A stretch of 64,000 bases of DNA, taken from assembly GCA_016712045.1 (NCBI GenBank), contig JADJRV010000009.1, positions 62,001 to 126,000 on the forward strand. The letters are read 5' to 3'. The DNA comes from Chloracidobacterium sp. (lineage in GTDB: Bacteria; Acidobacteriota; Blastocatellia; Pyrinomonadales; Pyrinomonadaceae). The notes below the pieces were generated by a model, which worked only from the letters and a program-made list of their open reading frames with translations, was not told the origin of the DNA and did no database searches. A program made the position numbers and the translations under genes. Shown one piece after another: positions 18,209-26,985 of this stretch (position 1 is the first letter of the stretch; each line of letters begins with the position of its first letter).

Positions 18209-19219
18209 ATGCGAAACATTAAGTTAGCTTCAATTTTACTTACGCTGCTCTTTTGCTTTCAGTCGGCGCGGGCCGATTGGGTCAAGCAGACGACGAACTC
18301 GTTTGCGTGGTTTCATGATGTCTATTTTCTGAACGACGCAAAGGGATGGATCGTCGGTGACGACGGCGTTATCCTAAGCACGGTTGACGGCGGGGCGACG
18401 TGGACAAAAGAGCGAAAGATCATGAACGATTCGATCTCGCAGATCCATATGGTGACCGAAACGACGGGCTGGATGCTTTGTCAGCGAAATGCGTATTCAC
18501 GCGGGGCAAACGCTTCGTCGTACATCAGAAAGACCGTGGACGGCGGGCGTAACTGGGAAAAATTTGAGTTTCAGGACGGCGGACGCGAACGCGTGACCAA
18601 GCTGCTCTTTAACAAAGACGGCTCGGCGACGGCGTTTGGCGAGGGCGGCATTTTTTACAAGCTGCAAGAGGACGGCGTCACCTGGAAAAAGATCCAGACG
18701 GCGATCCATTTTCTGTTGCTTGATGGGTCATTTGGCGACACGATGACCGGCGTTATCGTCGGTGCCGGCGGCACGATAATGTTCACGGACGACTCAGGCT
18801 TTACCTGGGACAAAGCAACACTGCTTGGCGACACAAATATAAAATTTAACGGCGTTGCGTTTATCGGCGGCAAAGGCGGCTGGGCGGTCGGCACCGGCGG
18901 ACGTATCTTTCACTCAAACAGCGGCGGCAAACTCTGGCGTCAACAGCAATCGGCAACTGATTCAAATCTAAACGACGTATATTTTGCCAACGCATCCAGC
19001 GGCTGGGCAGTCGGCGACGAAGGCACGATCATCCGCACGACCGATGGCGGCACCAACTGGTTCGAAATGAACTCGAAAGTTACGCACCGCTTAGAAAAGA
19101 TCTACGCGACCGGTAACAAGATCTGGGCAGTCGGTTTTGGCGGCACCGTACTAGTCAACGACGGCAAAGCGGCGACACCCGAAACGCGTGAAAAGCCTGT
19201 TTTGATGAAACGGACTTAG
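18209..19219 (+). CDS. YCF48-like beta-propeller secreted protein
   Basis: Contains repeated YCF48/BNR-type blades, e.g. DVYFLNDAKGWIVGDDGVIL, GVAFIGGKGGWAVGTGGRIF and DVYFANASSGWAVGDEGTII followed by RTTDGGTNW. These form a beta-propeller related to the photosystem II assembly factor HCF136, found here in a non-photosynthetic setting. The signal peptide (LASILLTLLFCFQSARA) supports the ATG at 18209, about 336 residues. Blades are Trp-Gly rich with D/N-G-G-x-x-W motifs. Last gene of the EPS operon; probably a periplasmic or surface assembly factor, inferred from location only. Confidence 0.85.
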   Translation: MRNIKLASILLTLLFCFQSARADWVKQTTNSFAWFHDVYFLNDAKGWIVGDDGVILSTVDGGATWTKERKIMNDSISQIHMVTETTGWMLCQRNAYSRGANASSYIRKTVDGGRNWEKFEFQDGGRERVTKLLFNKDGSATAFGEGGIFYKLQEDGVTWKKIQTAIHFLLLDGSFGDTMTGVIVGAGGTIMFTDDSGFTWDKATLLGDTNIKFNGVAFIGGKGGWAVGTGGRIFHSNSGGKLWRQQQSATDSNLNDVYFANASSGWAVGDEGTIIRTTDGGTNWFEMNSKVTHRLEKIYATGNKIWAVGFGGTVLVNDGKAATPETREKPVLMKRT

Positions 19220-19239
19220 TTTCGAACTCAAACTATTTT

Positions 19240-20933
19240 TTAAGGCCGCTTTTTCGGTAGCGGCTTTTTCGTTGTTACTCCGGTCTTTCGGTTTAGCTCG
19301 GCGATGGCCATGTCGTATTCGACAAAGTTTTTGTTACCGTTGTCTTTTACCCAATTCAAATGGACCTTTGCCGGGGCGGGCGTGCCGGCGATCATTTGCA
19401 TGACGCCGATATAGGCGTGGGCTTCGGTCAGCTTGTCGTTCGTGTCGGCGGCACCTAGCAACTGGGCGGCGGTCATCGAACCCTGGAAATATTTCATAAC
19501 CGACGTGGTCCAGTCTTCGGGTTTGACCTGCGGTAGCCATTCAGCGAGGAATGTTTTGGCGGCGGCAGCTTTGCCCGCTTTTCTGAGACCGAGATAGCCG
19601 GTTATGATCGCGTACGTCGAAGAGGATCCTTTTAGCCCGTTCAGTTCAAGATAGGTCATTGCCTGCTCATACGCGGCATCTCCCTTGTTCATATAGAGAT
19701 AGACCCAGCTTCGGTTATACGGGGCATTTATAGCTTTAGGGTTGATCTCGACGGTCTTATCGATGTCGGCAAGGGCCTTGTCATATTGCTGTAGGTCGAT
19801 ATAAACATAATGGCGTTCCCAATAAGCATTTTCGGCCTTGGTGTTAAGTTCGATCGTCTTGTTCAGATCAGCAAGCGCGAGGTTGAGTTCGCCGATGCGT
19901 CGATAGGAACGTCCTCGATTGTAAAGTGAATTAATGTCGTCAGGGTATGTTTCTAAATATTTCGATAGATCTTTTATAGCTGCGTTGTAGCTGCCGGCAA
20001 AATATTCTGCGACCCCGAGTTCGTAATACCCATTTGTGTAGTCTGGTTTTATCTCTACTACCCGTTTGAGGTCGACAATGGCTTCGGTGTATTTGCCGGT
20101 TAAACGATTGGAGAGGCCTCGATAGTAATAGGCATTTACATTGGTCGGATCGAGCTGCAAAGCCTTAGATGCGTCTGCGATGGCGAGGTCGTATTTGCCC
20201 TTAAAATAATAGATATAACAACGGTCCTCATATGACTGGACATAATTGGGGTCTAACTCGATCGACCGGTTATAATCCGGCAACGCAAGGTCAAATTTGT
20301 CCTTACGGTAATATGCCAGAGCCCGGTTGTAATATGTGCGGCCATCGCTTGAATTTAACGAGATGGCTTTGGAATAATCGGCGATCGCGAGGTCAAAGTT
20401 ACCGTTGTCGTCATACGCGTTTCCGCGGCCTTCGTAAGCACCTGCGAAATTCGGATCGAGTTGGATCGCCCGCGTGTGGTCGGCTATCGATTGTGTATAG
20501 TTCTTCTTGCTGTAGTGGGCCATTCCCCGGGCATTGTAGGCGTATGACATATTCGGATCCAACTGAATAGCCCTCGTACAATCTGCGATCGCTTGGTCAT
20601 AGTTCCCTTTGGTTTCATAGACTGCACAGCGATTTCCCCAAGCCTTGGAGTAATTGGGGTCGAGTTGGATCGCACGGCTATAGTCTGAGATCGCCTGATC
20701 GTAATTTCGCTTTTGTCGTAAGCAAGGCCACGGTTATAGTACCCGACCGTCGAGCTCGGATTCACGCTGATCGCACTGTTGTAATATGTGATCGCCTGGT
20801 CGTAATTTTTTGCGTCAAGCGCAGCGTTGCCGCTGGTGATGTAATCGTACTCGGTCTGGGCCCCAGTAGCTATTACAAATAACAGCAGGATCGAGGAGAT
20901 TGCCAACGTTGATAGCGAAGATCTTTTGATCAT
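19240..20933 (-). CDS. Secreted TPR protein (one frameshift)
   Basis: Starts at the ATG at 20933 with a signal peptide (TLAISSILLLFVIATGAQ) and runs as about eleven consecutive TPR units of the type AIxLDPNxxxAYxxRGxAYxxKGxYDxAIxD, ending KTGVTTKKPLPKKRP. Close to 20705 one A/T of a homopolymer is missing: AYDKSE should continue NYDQAISDYSRAIQLDPN. The repaired length is about 564 residues. Convergent with the YCF48 gene (20 nt gap). Expected to be a periplasmic scaffold; no partner can be named. Confidence 0.85.
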
Positions 20934-21028
20934 GGCGGTAGCCTCCAAATTGTCTTTTCGACAGCAACATATCACCAACCTGTTTGTATTGCAAGAGCAA
21001 AATGCCCACCAACAGGGCACTGTTTTTG

Positions 21029-21042
21029 TGTCAAGCTTGACA
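21029..21042. promoter_or_regulatory. Perfect palindrome TGTCAAGCTTGACA upstream of the TPR gene
   Basis: A 14-bp perfect palindrome about 96 bp upstream of the minus-strand TPR gene start. Each strand carries TTGACA, so it could be a pair of back-to-back -35 elements or an operator. The matching -10 boxes are poor on both strands. Confidence 0.35.
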
Positions 21043-21072
21043 ATGTCTGACCACTTTCTTAAGCTATCAGTT

Positions 21073-21105
21073 CGCTCATTTTTGATTAAATGAGCGAGTT
21101 TTTTT
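21073..21105 (+). terminator. Rightward intrinsic terminator without an assigned gene
   Basis: CGCTCATTT-ttgatt-AAATGAGCG followed by AG and seven T on the plus strand. The only gene to its left (19240-20933) is on the other strand, so whatever transcript it ends is not annotated. On the minus strand no T-run follows. Confidence 0.6.
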
Positions 21106-21155
21106 GAAAATAATTTCGGGCACGCATACGAAAATATTCTTGTTGACACCAGTTT

Positions 21156-21231
21156 GGGCACTTATGTCAATTGGTAGACAGCCTCCCTTACAAGGAGGAA
21201 GTTAGGGGTTCGAGTCCCTTAGTGCCCACCA
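21156..21231 (+). tRNA. tRNA-Val (anticodon TAC)
   Basis: Complete cloverleaf with encoded CCA: acceptor GGGCACT/AGTGCCC, anticodon arm CCTCC-CTTACAA-GGAGG, T arm AGGGG-TTCGAGT-CCCTT. The D stem is TGTC/GACA, so positions 10-25 and 11-24 are U-A and G-C instead of the usual G10-C25 and Y11-R24. Everything else is canonical. Confidence 0.95.
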
Positions 21232-21235
21232 CTCT

Positions 21236-21315
<80 letters not shown>

Positions 21316-21324
21316 TTTATTAGC

Positions 21325-21364
21325 AAAAAAGAGGTAAGAACTTTTGGGTTCTTACCTCTTTTTT
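21325..21364. terminator. Bidirectional terminator after tRNA-Asp
   Basis: A 17-bp perfect stem (AAAAAAGAGGTAAGAAC / GTTCTTACCTCTTTTTT) with a six-base loop, A-tract on the left and T-tract on the right. It serves the two tRNAs from the left and the secreted-protein gene 21383-22435 from the right. Confidence 0.9.
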
Positions 21365-21382
21365 GTGATCAGTTGGTGGATA

Positions 21383-22435
21383 TTACTGCTTTAAGATCAC
21401 CTCGACCGTAAAGGTGTTATTGCTCTTATCTATATCATCAGCAGTTTTATACGGTTTGAGGCTGACGACGATCTTGTTGCTACCGTATTTGATTGGTATC
21501 CCTAGGACCAACGATCGGCTTCGTTCACCTTTCTTGAATCCCAAGGAGTTTCCTATGATCTTGCCATTCACAGTCGCAGTCGCATAGGTCGAAAGAGTCC
21601 CAGCGTCCTGGTTGCGCATAATAAACATGCCAAAATTAAATTTGCAGCCGTCGGTTGTGCAGGACAGAGCGTCTTTGCTGTAAAGTGTCAGAGGCTTGTT
21701 AGGGCCCGCAAATGCCCGCGACGCATCGATCTCATAACCATTCTTACCGTTCTCGTACAGTGCCGGCCTTACTGACTGATCCAAGAAAATCCCTTTCGGA
21801 ATATTTAGCACAGGACCGAAAACTGATGTGATGAGAGCGGGGGTCGGTTCGTCTTTCCAGATGTAAAATGATGGTCCGCCGCTAAAGTATTGCGTGTTCG
21901 GTAGGGCTTTCCATTTTTCATATTCGCCGCCCTCAAACCTGATCCTTGGATCATCGTCAACGGCACCTTTAGTTGTAAAATAATGGGCCCCCAGACGGTT
22001 CTCCCCACCATCCAATAATACATACGCAACAATAGGGCTGTCGCTGAAATATGGTTTCCATTTTTTCGGGCTCTTTTTGCTGGTCAGGTTCTTATACTCT
22101 GTTTCGGAGAACGTAAACAGGACGCGGGCTGGCGATCCGCCCAGTTCCAAAAGTGTCAGGCCGTAAAGAGCCGTAGTGCCCGCACGTTGCTCGGCGTACG
22201 CATAACCCAGTTGTTGGACGATCCAGCCGCCCTTAGCCGCCTTGTCATCCATAACCTTTCGGTGTGAATTCTTTAGGGCGTAAACTTCTCGCCCCGTCTT
22301 TTCCGAAACATATCTGAACATCGACTTTTCGCCCTGTGCCATTAAAAAACCACAAAAGAAAACGGTCGCAAAGGCGGCCGCAAATGGCAGGCGTAGATAT
22401 TTCGATATACGCACGAGTATCAATGCTGGTCTCAT
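21383..22435 (-). CDS. Secreted protein of unknown function with CARDB-like end
   Basis: 350 residues; not recognised as a named family. A signal peptide is present (LRLPFAAAFATVFFCGFLMAQ). The middle part is Tyr/Gly/Lys-rich (YFSGGPSFYIWKDEPTPALI) and contains a Cys pair (SCTTDGCKF). The last 100 residues (YATATVNGKIIGNSLGFKKG, then KIVVSLKPYKTADDIDKSNN, TFTVEVIL) look like a beta-sandwich of the kind seen in CARDB/adhesion modules, with the typical DxSNNTFTV strand. Likely periplasmic or outer surface. Shares a terminator with the tRNAs. Confidence 0.75.
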   Translation of the reverse strand: MRPALILVRISKYLRLPFAAAFATVFFCGFLMAQGEKSMFRYVSEKTGREVYALKNSHRKVMDDKAAKGGWIVQQLGYAYAEQRAGTTALYGLTLLELGGSPARVLFTFSETEYKNLTSKKSPKKWKPYFSDSPIVAYVLLDGGENRLGAHYFTTKGAVDDDPRIRFEGGEYEKWKALPNTQYFSGGPSFYIWKDEPTPALITSVFGPVLNIPKGIFLDQSVRPALYENGKNGYEIDASRAFAGPNKPLTLYSKDALSCTTDGCKFNFGMFIMRNQDAGTLSTYATATVNGKIIGNSLGFKKGERSRSLVLGIPIKYGSNKIVVSLKPYKTADDIDKSNNTFTVEVILKQ

Positions 22436-22735
22436 CTAAATCTCCTTTTTTGTTTGTTTAATTAGATCCGTTAAATGGTGTTGGTAGGATACAAAATTTT
22501 CTCCGCGTTGAAAATCTGCAGTCTTAATTTGAGGCAAAAAATGACATAGCGGTTGCCCGTTTCTGGAACTTGCCTCCAATGGCAAGTTATTCTGAATCCA
22601 AAGACGACACATAGACGAAAACTATTACGTAGCAACCATTTAGCGAATGTAGGCAAATGTCCGTACAGGGCGTCACCGAAAGATACATCGCGACGGGGTG
22701 CTTTTTAATACGTATCAAACTTTGGGGAGATCGAA
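22436..22735. promoter_or_regulatory. Intergenic region with an 8-bp hairpin
   Basis: Divergent promoters for the secreted protein (left) and fasciclin lipoprotein (right) must be here. The visible structure is AACTTGCC-tccaat-GGCAAGTT at 22567-22588. The fasciclin RBS is GGGGAG, 8 nt before its ATG. No open frame of note. Confidence 0.35.
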
Positions 22736-23392
22736 ATGAAACTGACTTTAATAACAATTATTCTTGGAACGATGGCAATGTTGGTCGGATGCGGAGCACC
22801 GGCGGCTAACACTGCGGCAAACAACAGCAACACATCAAAAATGGCACCTGCCAATAACGCGATGGCTAACAATGCGGCTGCCAACGCGGCAACCGCACCA
22901 GCCGGAGACGGTAATCCGATGGTTGGCGGAGCACCGATGCTCAAGACCAAAGACATCATCGACAACGCTGTGAATTCGAAAGATCACACGACTCTCGTTG
23001 CAGCGGTAAAGGCTGCAGGTTTGGTTGACACGCTGAAAGGTGCAGGCCCGTTCACAGTGTTCGCACCGGTCAACGCTGCTTTCGACAAACTGCCTAAAGG
23101 AACTGTCGATACTCTGCTCAAGCCTGAAAGCAAAGAGGCTCTGACAGGCATACTGACCTATCACGTTGTTGCGGGCAAAATGGATGCCGCGGCGATCGCC
23201 AAAGGCATCGAAGAAGGCAAAGGTAAATTTGTCATGAAGACCGTCGCCGGCGGCACATTGACCGCTACGCTCGAAGGCAAAGATGTGATCGTCATCGACG
23301 AAAAAGGCGGAAAGTCAAAAGTGACGATCGCCGACGTCATCCAGTCAAACGGCGTCATACACGTCGTTGACAGCGTTTTGATGCCAAAGTAG
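22736..23392 (+). CDS. Fasciclin (FAS1) domain lipoprotein
   Basis: A lipoprotein signal (TIILGTMAMLVGCG) places the acylated Cys at about residue 19. An Ala/Asn-rich linker (about 22-65) leads to one FAS1 domain: the H1 motif LKGAGPFTVFAPVNAAFDKL and the H2 region DVIQSNGVIHVVDSVLMPK are both present, with TYHVVAGKMD between. FAS1 domains mediate cell adhesion and matrix contact; 218 residues is usual for bacterial single-domain forms. Probably outer-membrane anchored and surface or periplasm facing. Confidence 0.93.
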   Translation: MKLTLITIILGTMAMLVGCGAPAANTAANNSNTSKMAPANNAMANNAAANAATAPAGDGNPMVGGAPMLKTKDIIDNAVNSKDHTTLVAAVKAAGLVDTLKGAGPFTVFAPVNAAFDKLPKGTVDTLLKPESKEALTGILTYHVVAGKMDAAAIAKGIEEGKGKFVMKTVAGGTLTATLEGKDVIVIDEKGGKSKVTIADVIQSNGVIHVVDSVLMPK

Positions 23393-23418
23393 TCTAGCTG
23401 CTGCTAGGGCATAAAAAG

Positions 23419-23454
23419 AAAGGTGTGGGTACTCTCCTGTCCCCGCACCTTTTT
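23419..23454 (+). terminator. Terminator after the fasciclin gene
   Basis: AAAGGTGTGGG-tactctcctgtc-CCCGCACCTTT followed by TT, an 11-bp stem with one G-U pair. Confidence 0.75.
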
Positions 23455-23489
23455 ATTTGCCACAAAATGCACATCGAGCACATATACAC

Positions 23490-23527
23490 AAAAAGAGGCT
23501 TGGACCTTACGTCCTTGCCTCTTTTTT
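23490..23527. terminator. Bidirectional terminator facing the CsgG-like gene
   Basis: AAAAAGAGGC-TTGGACCTTACGTCCTTG-GCCTC(T)6; the inner GGAC/GTCC adds a second stem. Reads as an A-rich/T-rich terminator for the minus-strand gene 23554-24186. Confidence 0.75.
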
Positions 23528-23553
23528 AGTTCACAAAGCCGATCTCTTGCTTT

Positions 23554-24186
23554 TTAACTGCCCGGCCTGAACGTTCTCATAGGATTAGCGGTTTTGAGGT
23601 TAGTGATCGTGTTCACAAGGGCGGGTTTCAAGACCTGGTCAAACATTCTATTTTCGTCCACACCTCCGCCAACTCCGAAGACACTTACCTTTATTGAATC
23701 TGTTTTATTTGTTTCAGCCCGGGACCAAATGACGTTGCCGGTTTTGGTATCGATTAACTGAGAGTTGACGCTCGCGACAAATTCTTTCTTCCCGGCAGAG
23801 ATACCACCACCTGGTATTCCCACATTCTTGCTTCCATATTCGGTCACGGCACCTGTAAGCAGATAATTGACACCCAAGGCCTTGCCGATCTTGATGGCGG
23901 CTTTTTGATCGATTTCGCCGCTTACGGTGAGGTTTCTCGCCTGCATGATCTCCTCGAGCTGTTCACGATCAATAACAATGAACTTATCCAACTTGACCAG
24001 CTCGGTAACAAAGACGTCTTGGGCGGCCTCGGCTCCGCCGTGCCACCACCATTGATTGTCGGCCTTGTTCTTAAACTCGAGCACAGCCAGTTTCGGTTTT
24101 GTCTGAGCTGAGACGGAGCCTACTCCGATCAGTAAGGTAAATGCCAGTGCGGTAACAATGATCCCAATAGAGCTGAAGTGTCGCAT
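23554..24186 (-). CDS. CsgG-like secreted protein
   Basis: CsgG/curli-assembly family fold: after a signal peptide (ALAFTLLIGVGSVSAQ) come KPKLAVLEFKNKADNQWWWH, FVTELVKLDKFIVIDREQLE and IGKALGVNYLLTGAVTEYGS, and a final strand NVIWSRAETNK. In E. coli CsgG forms the curli secretion pore and carries a lipid; here no lipobox is present, so this 210-residue protein is more likely one of the many soluble or peripheral CsgG relatives. No curli subunit gene is nearby. Confidence 0.82.
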   Translation of the reverse strand: MRHFSSIGIIVTALAFTLLIGVGSVSAQTKPKLAVLEFKNKADNQWWWHGGAEAAQDVFVTELVKLDKFIVIDREQLEEIMQARNLTVSGEIDQKAAIKIGKALGVNYLLTGAVTEYGSKNVGIPGGGISAGKKEFVASVNSQLIDTKTGNVIWSRAETNKTDSIKVSVFGVGGGVDENRMFDQVLKPALVNTITNLKTANPMRTFRPGS

Positions 24187-24497
24187 AAAATTCTTCCTAT
24201 ATTGTCTGATGTAATTTCAAACTGTGGTTTGTCGGAAAACTGTAACCGAAAAACCGATCATTGGCAACAAAAGACCGGAGCGATGGTTGTATCTCTGCGA
24301 GAATTTACATCGCTGATGTGGAATATTTCGACCGTCAAATGCCTAAATCTTTTGCGATCTACGTGCACTGCCTATGTTTATTGCGGCACGGACTTAGAAA
24401 CGAAAACTGTCGGTGGCACGTCGATTGCGTTTTCCACAGTGGGTCACTATGAGTTGCTTGTCGACCCTCGTCGGCATGCGACCACGGGAGGAGCAAC
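24187..24497. promoter_or_regulatory. Divergent intergenic region
   Basis: Separates the CsgG-like gene from the 24498 gene. The only clear element is the strong RBS GGGAGGAG before the ATG at 24498. I see no repeat, RNA gene or open frame that I would defend. Confidence 0.3.
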
Positions 24498-24920
24498 ATG
24501 AGACATCTTATTGTACGAACTTTTGAACTCGCGCTGATCATCGGGCTGTGCGTTGCTGCAATTTACAGCCAGTCCACCTCAACATCTACTCCGGCCAGAT
24601 ACGCGACCGTGAACGCCGTGCTTGAAAACACCTCGAATAAAAGTGTGCTTATTTGGGCAACTGGTAATGCGCCCAAGACCTTGGCGGATACGAGCAAGTT
24701 TCGCGTAGCTCCCGGAACAAAGAAAGGGCTCGTGGTGACAGTGCCGGCAAATGGACAGGTCAAATTTACGGCTAGTGCCGGGCCGACACCTGACAAGTCA
24801 GACATTTTAGGCGCGACTCTAGGAACATGCATCTGGAGGCAAGAGCCGAATAGTCCTAATAAAGTTCCATATGTCGTGTTCAACGGCAGCGGACTGACTT
24901 GCGGGACCACGGCAAAGTGA
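24498..24920 (+). CDS. Small secreted protein of unknown function
   Basis: 140 residues, not recognised. The N-terminal hydrophobic segment (LALIIGLCVAAIYSQ) is a signal peptide; the mature part is a predicted all-beta protein (YATVNAVLENTSNKSVLIWA, TVPANGQVKFTASAGPT) with two Cys near the C-terminus (GTCIWRQ, LTCGTT) that may form a disulfide. Strong RBS. Followed 68 nt later by another secreted-protein gene. Confidence 0.7.
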   Translation: MRHLIVRTFELALIIGLCVAAIYSQSTSTSTPARYATVNAVLENTSNKSVLIWATGNAPKTLADTSKFRVAPGTKKGLVVTVPANGQVKFTASAGPTPDKSDILGATLGTCIWRQEPNSPNKVPYVVFNGSGLTCGTTAK

Positions 24921-24988
24921 ACCCACCCGCTTTGTTTGTTAGTAGTTTCGCGTTGAAGGGTCTTGCGTTCGAAGGAGGTGTCATTGCA

Positions 24989-26227
24989 ATGAACAGATTC
25001 ATTTTCACTATCATTTTAATGCTGGGAGCAGCGAGTTTTGTTGTAACTGCTCAGGGTACCTTTACTCCGCGGGACTCTGACGAGGAACAGGCATGGCGTT
25101 TGTACAATCAATATAAGGAAAGCAGAAGGGTCGAGGCCCCGCTCGACGCTCAGATCAAGGCAAAATTTAACGATGCTCTTATGGCGGCGTATGGTGCACT
25201 TGCCGGTAAAGCCGTCGACCCGGGTGATGTGGCGGAGGTCCGGGCTTTGCGGGAAAAGATGGAAACCGAACGTAAACGTCAGGCAGATCTGCTAGCGGCT
25301 TGGGAACGAAAGTTTTACTGGCGATATGGCGACCTACGTTGGTTCAACGACAAGATCCGTGACGGAAAGACGGGCCGCGAAATGGATCGGATCGAGTTCG
25401 CGTTGACCTATTTCCCGTTCAATTATGTTCCGGCTAAGACGGCGACGGTGAATACTACTCCCACTCCCGAGGCACCGCGGCCGACGTCGGCGGATTCGAC
25501 CAGCCTGACCCTGGAATTGCCTGGTTATTGGGGACATCTAAGCTATACGATCACAGGAGCGCGGCTTGATCCGCCAACCGGAGGCGATCGCGGCAACGTG
25601 GCGGGACGCCAATACACCGGCGAATTAACCGGGAGTACGCTTACCGTTTCCGGCAAGGCCGTCAGCGATAATCCATCAAGCGGACCGGGTTCGATGGACT
25701 ATTATGAGATCGTCGTTTCTGTCGCAGCTGGCAAGGAAAAAAAGGAATATGGCTATATCGCGCAGAAGGGTGAAAAACTCAATAAATCATTTTCGTTGTC
25801 GGTGCCCGTGACACCGGGCGCTACCGGGAGCTTTTCGATCAGCCTAATGGAACAAAATGCTAATTATGGCCCTCATGGTTGGGTCGTCGGCGGAAATCTT
25901 GGAGCTGCCAAAGCTGTCTCTAATTCGAATGAAAAACCTTTGACAGCATTGGCGGGAACCTGGTCCTGCAGCGACGGCGGTACATACCAGATCAAACAAT
26001 CGGGAACGTCGATCACGTGGGAGGGTGCATCAGCGGATGGCGGCCGGACATGGTCGCACACATTTGTCGGCACCATACAGGGCGATAAGATCGTTGGCCG
26101 GTTTGAGGATCACCCGCCGGGGAGATTTACAGGTCGCGGTGACTTGACGTTACGGATCATCGGCCGCTCCAAGCTCGAGTATGTTTCATCGAGCGTTCCG
26201 TTTGGCGGCCGTGTATGGAGCCGATGA
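24989..26227 (+). CDS. Secreted protein of unknown function with C-terminal beta domain
   Basis: Chosen start is the ATG at 24989 because GAAGGAGGTG stands 7-8 nt before it and a signal peptide follows at once (FIFTIILMLGAASFVVTAQG); an upstream in-frame ATG at 24899 overlaps the previous gene. The 412-residue product has a helical N-terminal part (EEQAWRLYNQYKESRRVEAP), a Thr/Pro linker (TATVNTTPTPEAPRPTSADS) and beta-rich domains, the last with LAGTWSCSDGGTYQIKQSGT and GRFTGRGDLTLRIIGRSKLE, a lipocalin-like pattern also seen in the 35-38 kb cluster. Function unknown. Confidence 0.75.
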   Translation: MNRFIFTIILMLGAASFVVTAQGTFTPRDSDEEQAWRLYNQYKESRRVEAPLDAQIKAKFNDALMAAYGALAGKAVDPGDVAEVRALREKMETERKRQADLLAAWERKFYWRYGDLRWFNDKIRDGKTGREMDRIEFALTYFPFNYVPAKTATVNTTPTPEAPRPTSADSTSLTLELPGYWGHLSYTITGARLDPPTGGDRGNVAGRQYTGELTGSTLTVSGKAVSDNPSSGPGSMDYYEIVVSVAAGKEKKEYGYIAQKGEKLNKSFSLSVPVTPGATGSFSISLMEQNANYGPHGWVVGGNLGAAKAVSNSNEKPLTALAGTWSCSDGGTYQIKQSGTSITWEGASADGGRTWSHTFVGTIQGDKIVGRFEDHPPGRFTGRGDLTLRIIGRSKLEYVSSSVPFGGRVWSR

Positions 26228-26313
26228 AGGTGATACCTTTGAGACGAGCAGGGAACAAGATCTTTCGAGCGGTTTCATTCATGATCAGCCTCACTGCCGT
26301 TTGTTAAGATCGT

Positions 26314-26838
26314 TTACTTGCCAAAATCGAAGGTCAATACACCGGCAACCTTCACCGGCTTTCCATCCTTTAGAGGCGGGTCAAAGCGGGCCTTGCGCGC
26401 AGCAGCACCGGCTGCGGACCAGAGTGATTGGGGGCCGCTAACTACGCTTGATGCCGCGACCTCGCCTTTTTCATTTACCACAATTTCGACCGTAACAGTA
26501 CCCTTTTCCTTAGAGTCTGCGGGAAATTCGGGTTTTGGGACACTGATGGCTATGTCGTTCAACACGCCGCCGAGAATAGTGCCCTCGGTTGGGGTGATCG
26601 ACTTCAAAGCCGGGCCATCGGCAGGCTTTATTTCCTTTCCGACGGGTTTAGTCTCAGTAGGCTTCGCTTCAGGTTCGGTTGGTTTTACCGCGATCGAGGT
26701 GTTAGCCGGTGTAGCTTTCGCGTTAGAAGTAGCGACCTCCGCCGGGCCACATCCTACGCCCGAGAGGACACAAACAAAACATAAGATCCAATATCCAGCT
26801 CGACAAGCTCCGGATGTCGACTTTCCGATAAATTTCAT
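26314..26838 (-). CDS. Lipoprotein with TonB C-terminal-like domain
   Basis: Lipoprotein signal YWILCFVCVLSGVGCG, then a Pro/Lys/Glu-rich spacer (KPTEPEAKPTETKPVGKEIK) like the periplasmic spacer of TonB, then a TonB-C domain: ISVPKPEFPADSKEKGTVTV, EIVVNEKGEVAASSVVSGP, AARKARFDPPLKDGKPVKVA. Normal TonB is held in the inner membrane by a helix and works with ExbB/ExbD; a lipid-anchored form without ExbBD nearby is probably not an energy transducer but one of the TonB-C relatives common in Acidobacteriota. 174 residues. Confidence 0.85.
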   Translation of the reverse strand: MKFIGKSTSGACRAGYWILCFVCVLSGVGCGPAEVATSNAKATPANTSIAVKPTEPEAKPTETKPVGKEIKPADGPALKSITPTEGTILGGVLNDIAISVPKPEFPADSKEKGTVTVEIVVNEKGEVAASSVVSGPQSLWSAAGAAARKARFDPPLKDGKPVKVAGVLTFDFGK

Positions 26839-26924
26839 TTTCTATTCTCCTGAAGTGGTCTTAGGCAATGAAAAAATAACATTCAAAACTCTGCGGGTGC
26901 AAGTTTGTAGTGGTAGGCAAGAGC

Positions 26925-26962
26925 AAAGGGCGGTATGAAATTACTTCCATACCGCCCTTTTA
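26925..26962. terminator. Terminator between mglA and the TonB-like gene
   Basis: AAAGGGCGGTATG-aaattacttc-CATACCGCCCTTTT, a 13-bp perfect stem flanked by A and T tracts. Functions for the leftward mglBA transcript. Confidence 0.8.
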
Positions 26963-26985
26963 CACTATCAAAACTTAGTGGTTTT

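Noticed and set aside
26314..26838. Functional TonB energy transducer
   Set aside because: Has a lipoprotein signal rather than an N-terminal membrane helix and no ExbB/ExbD nearby.
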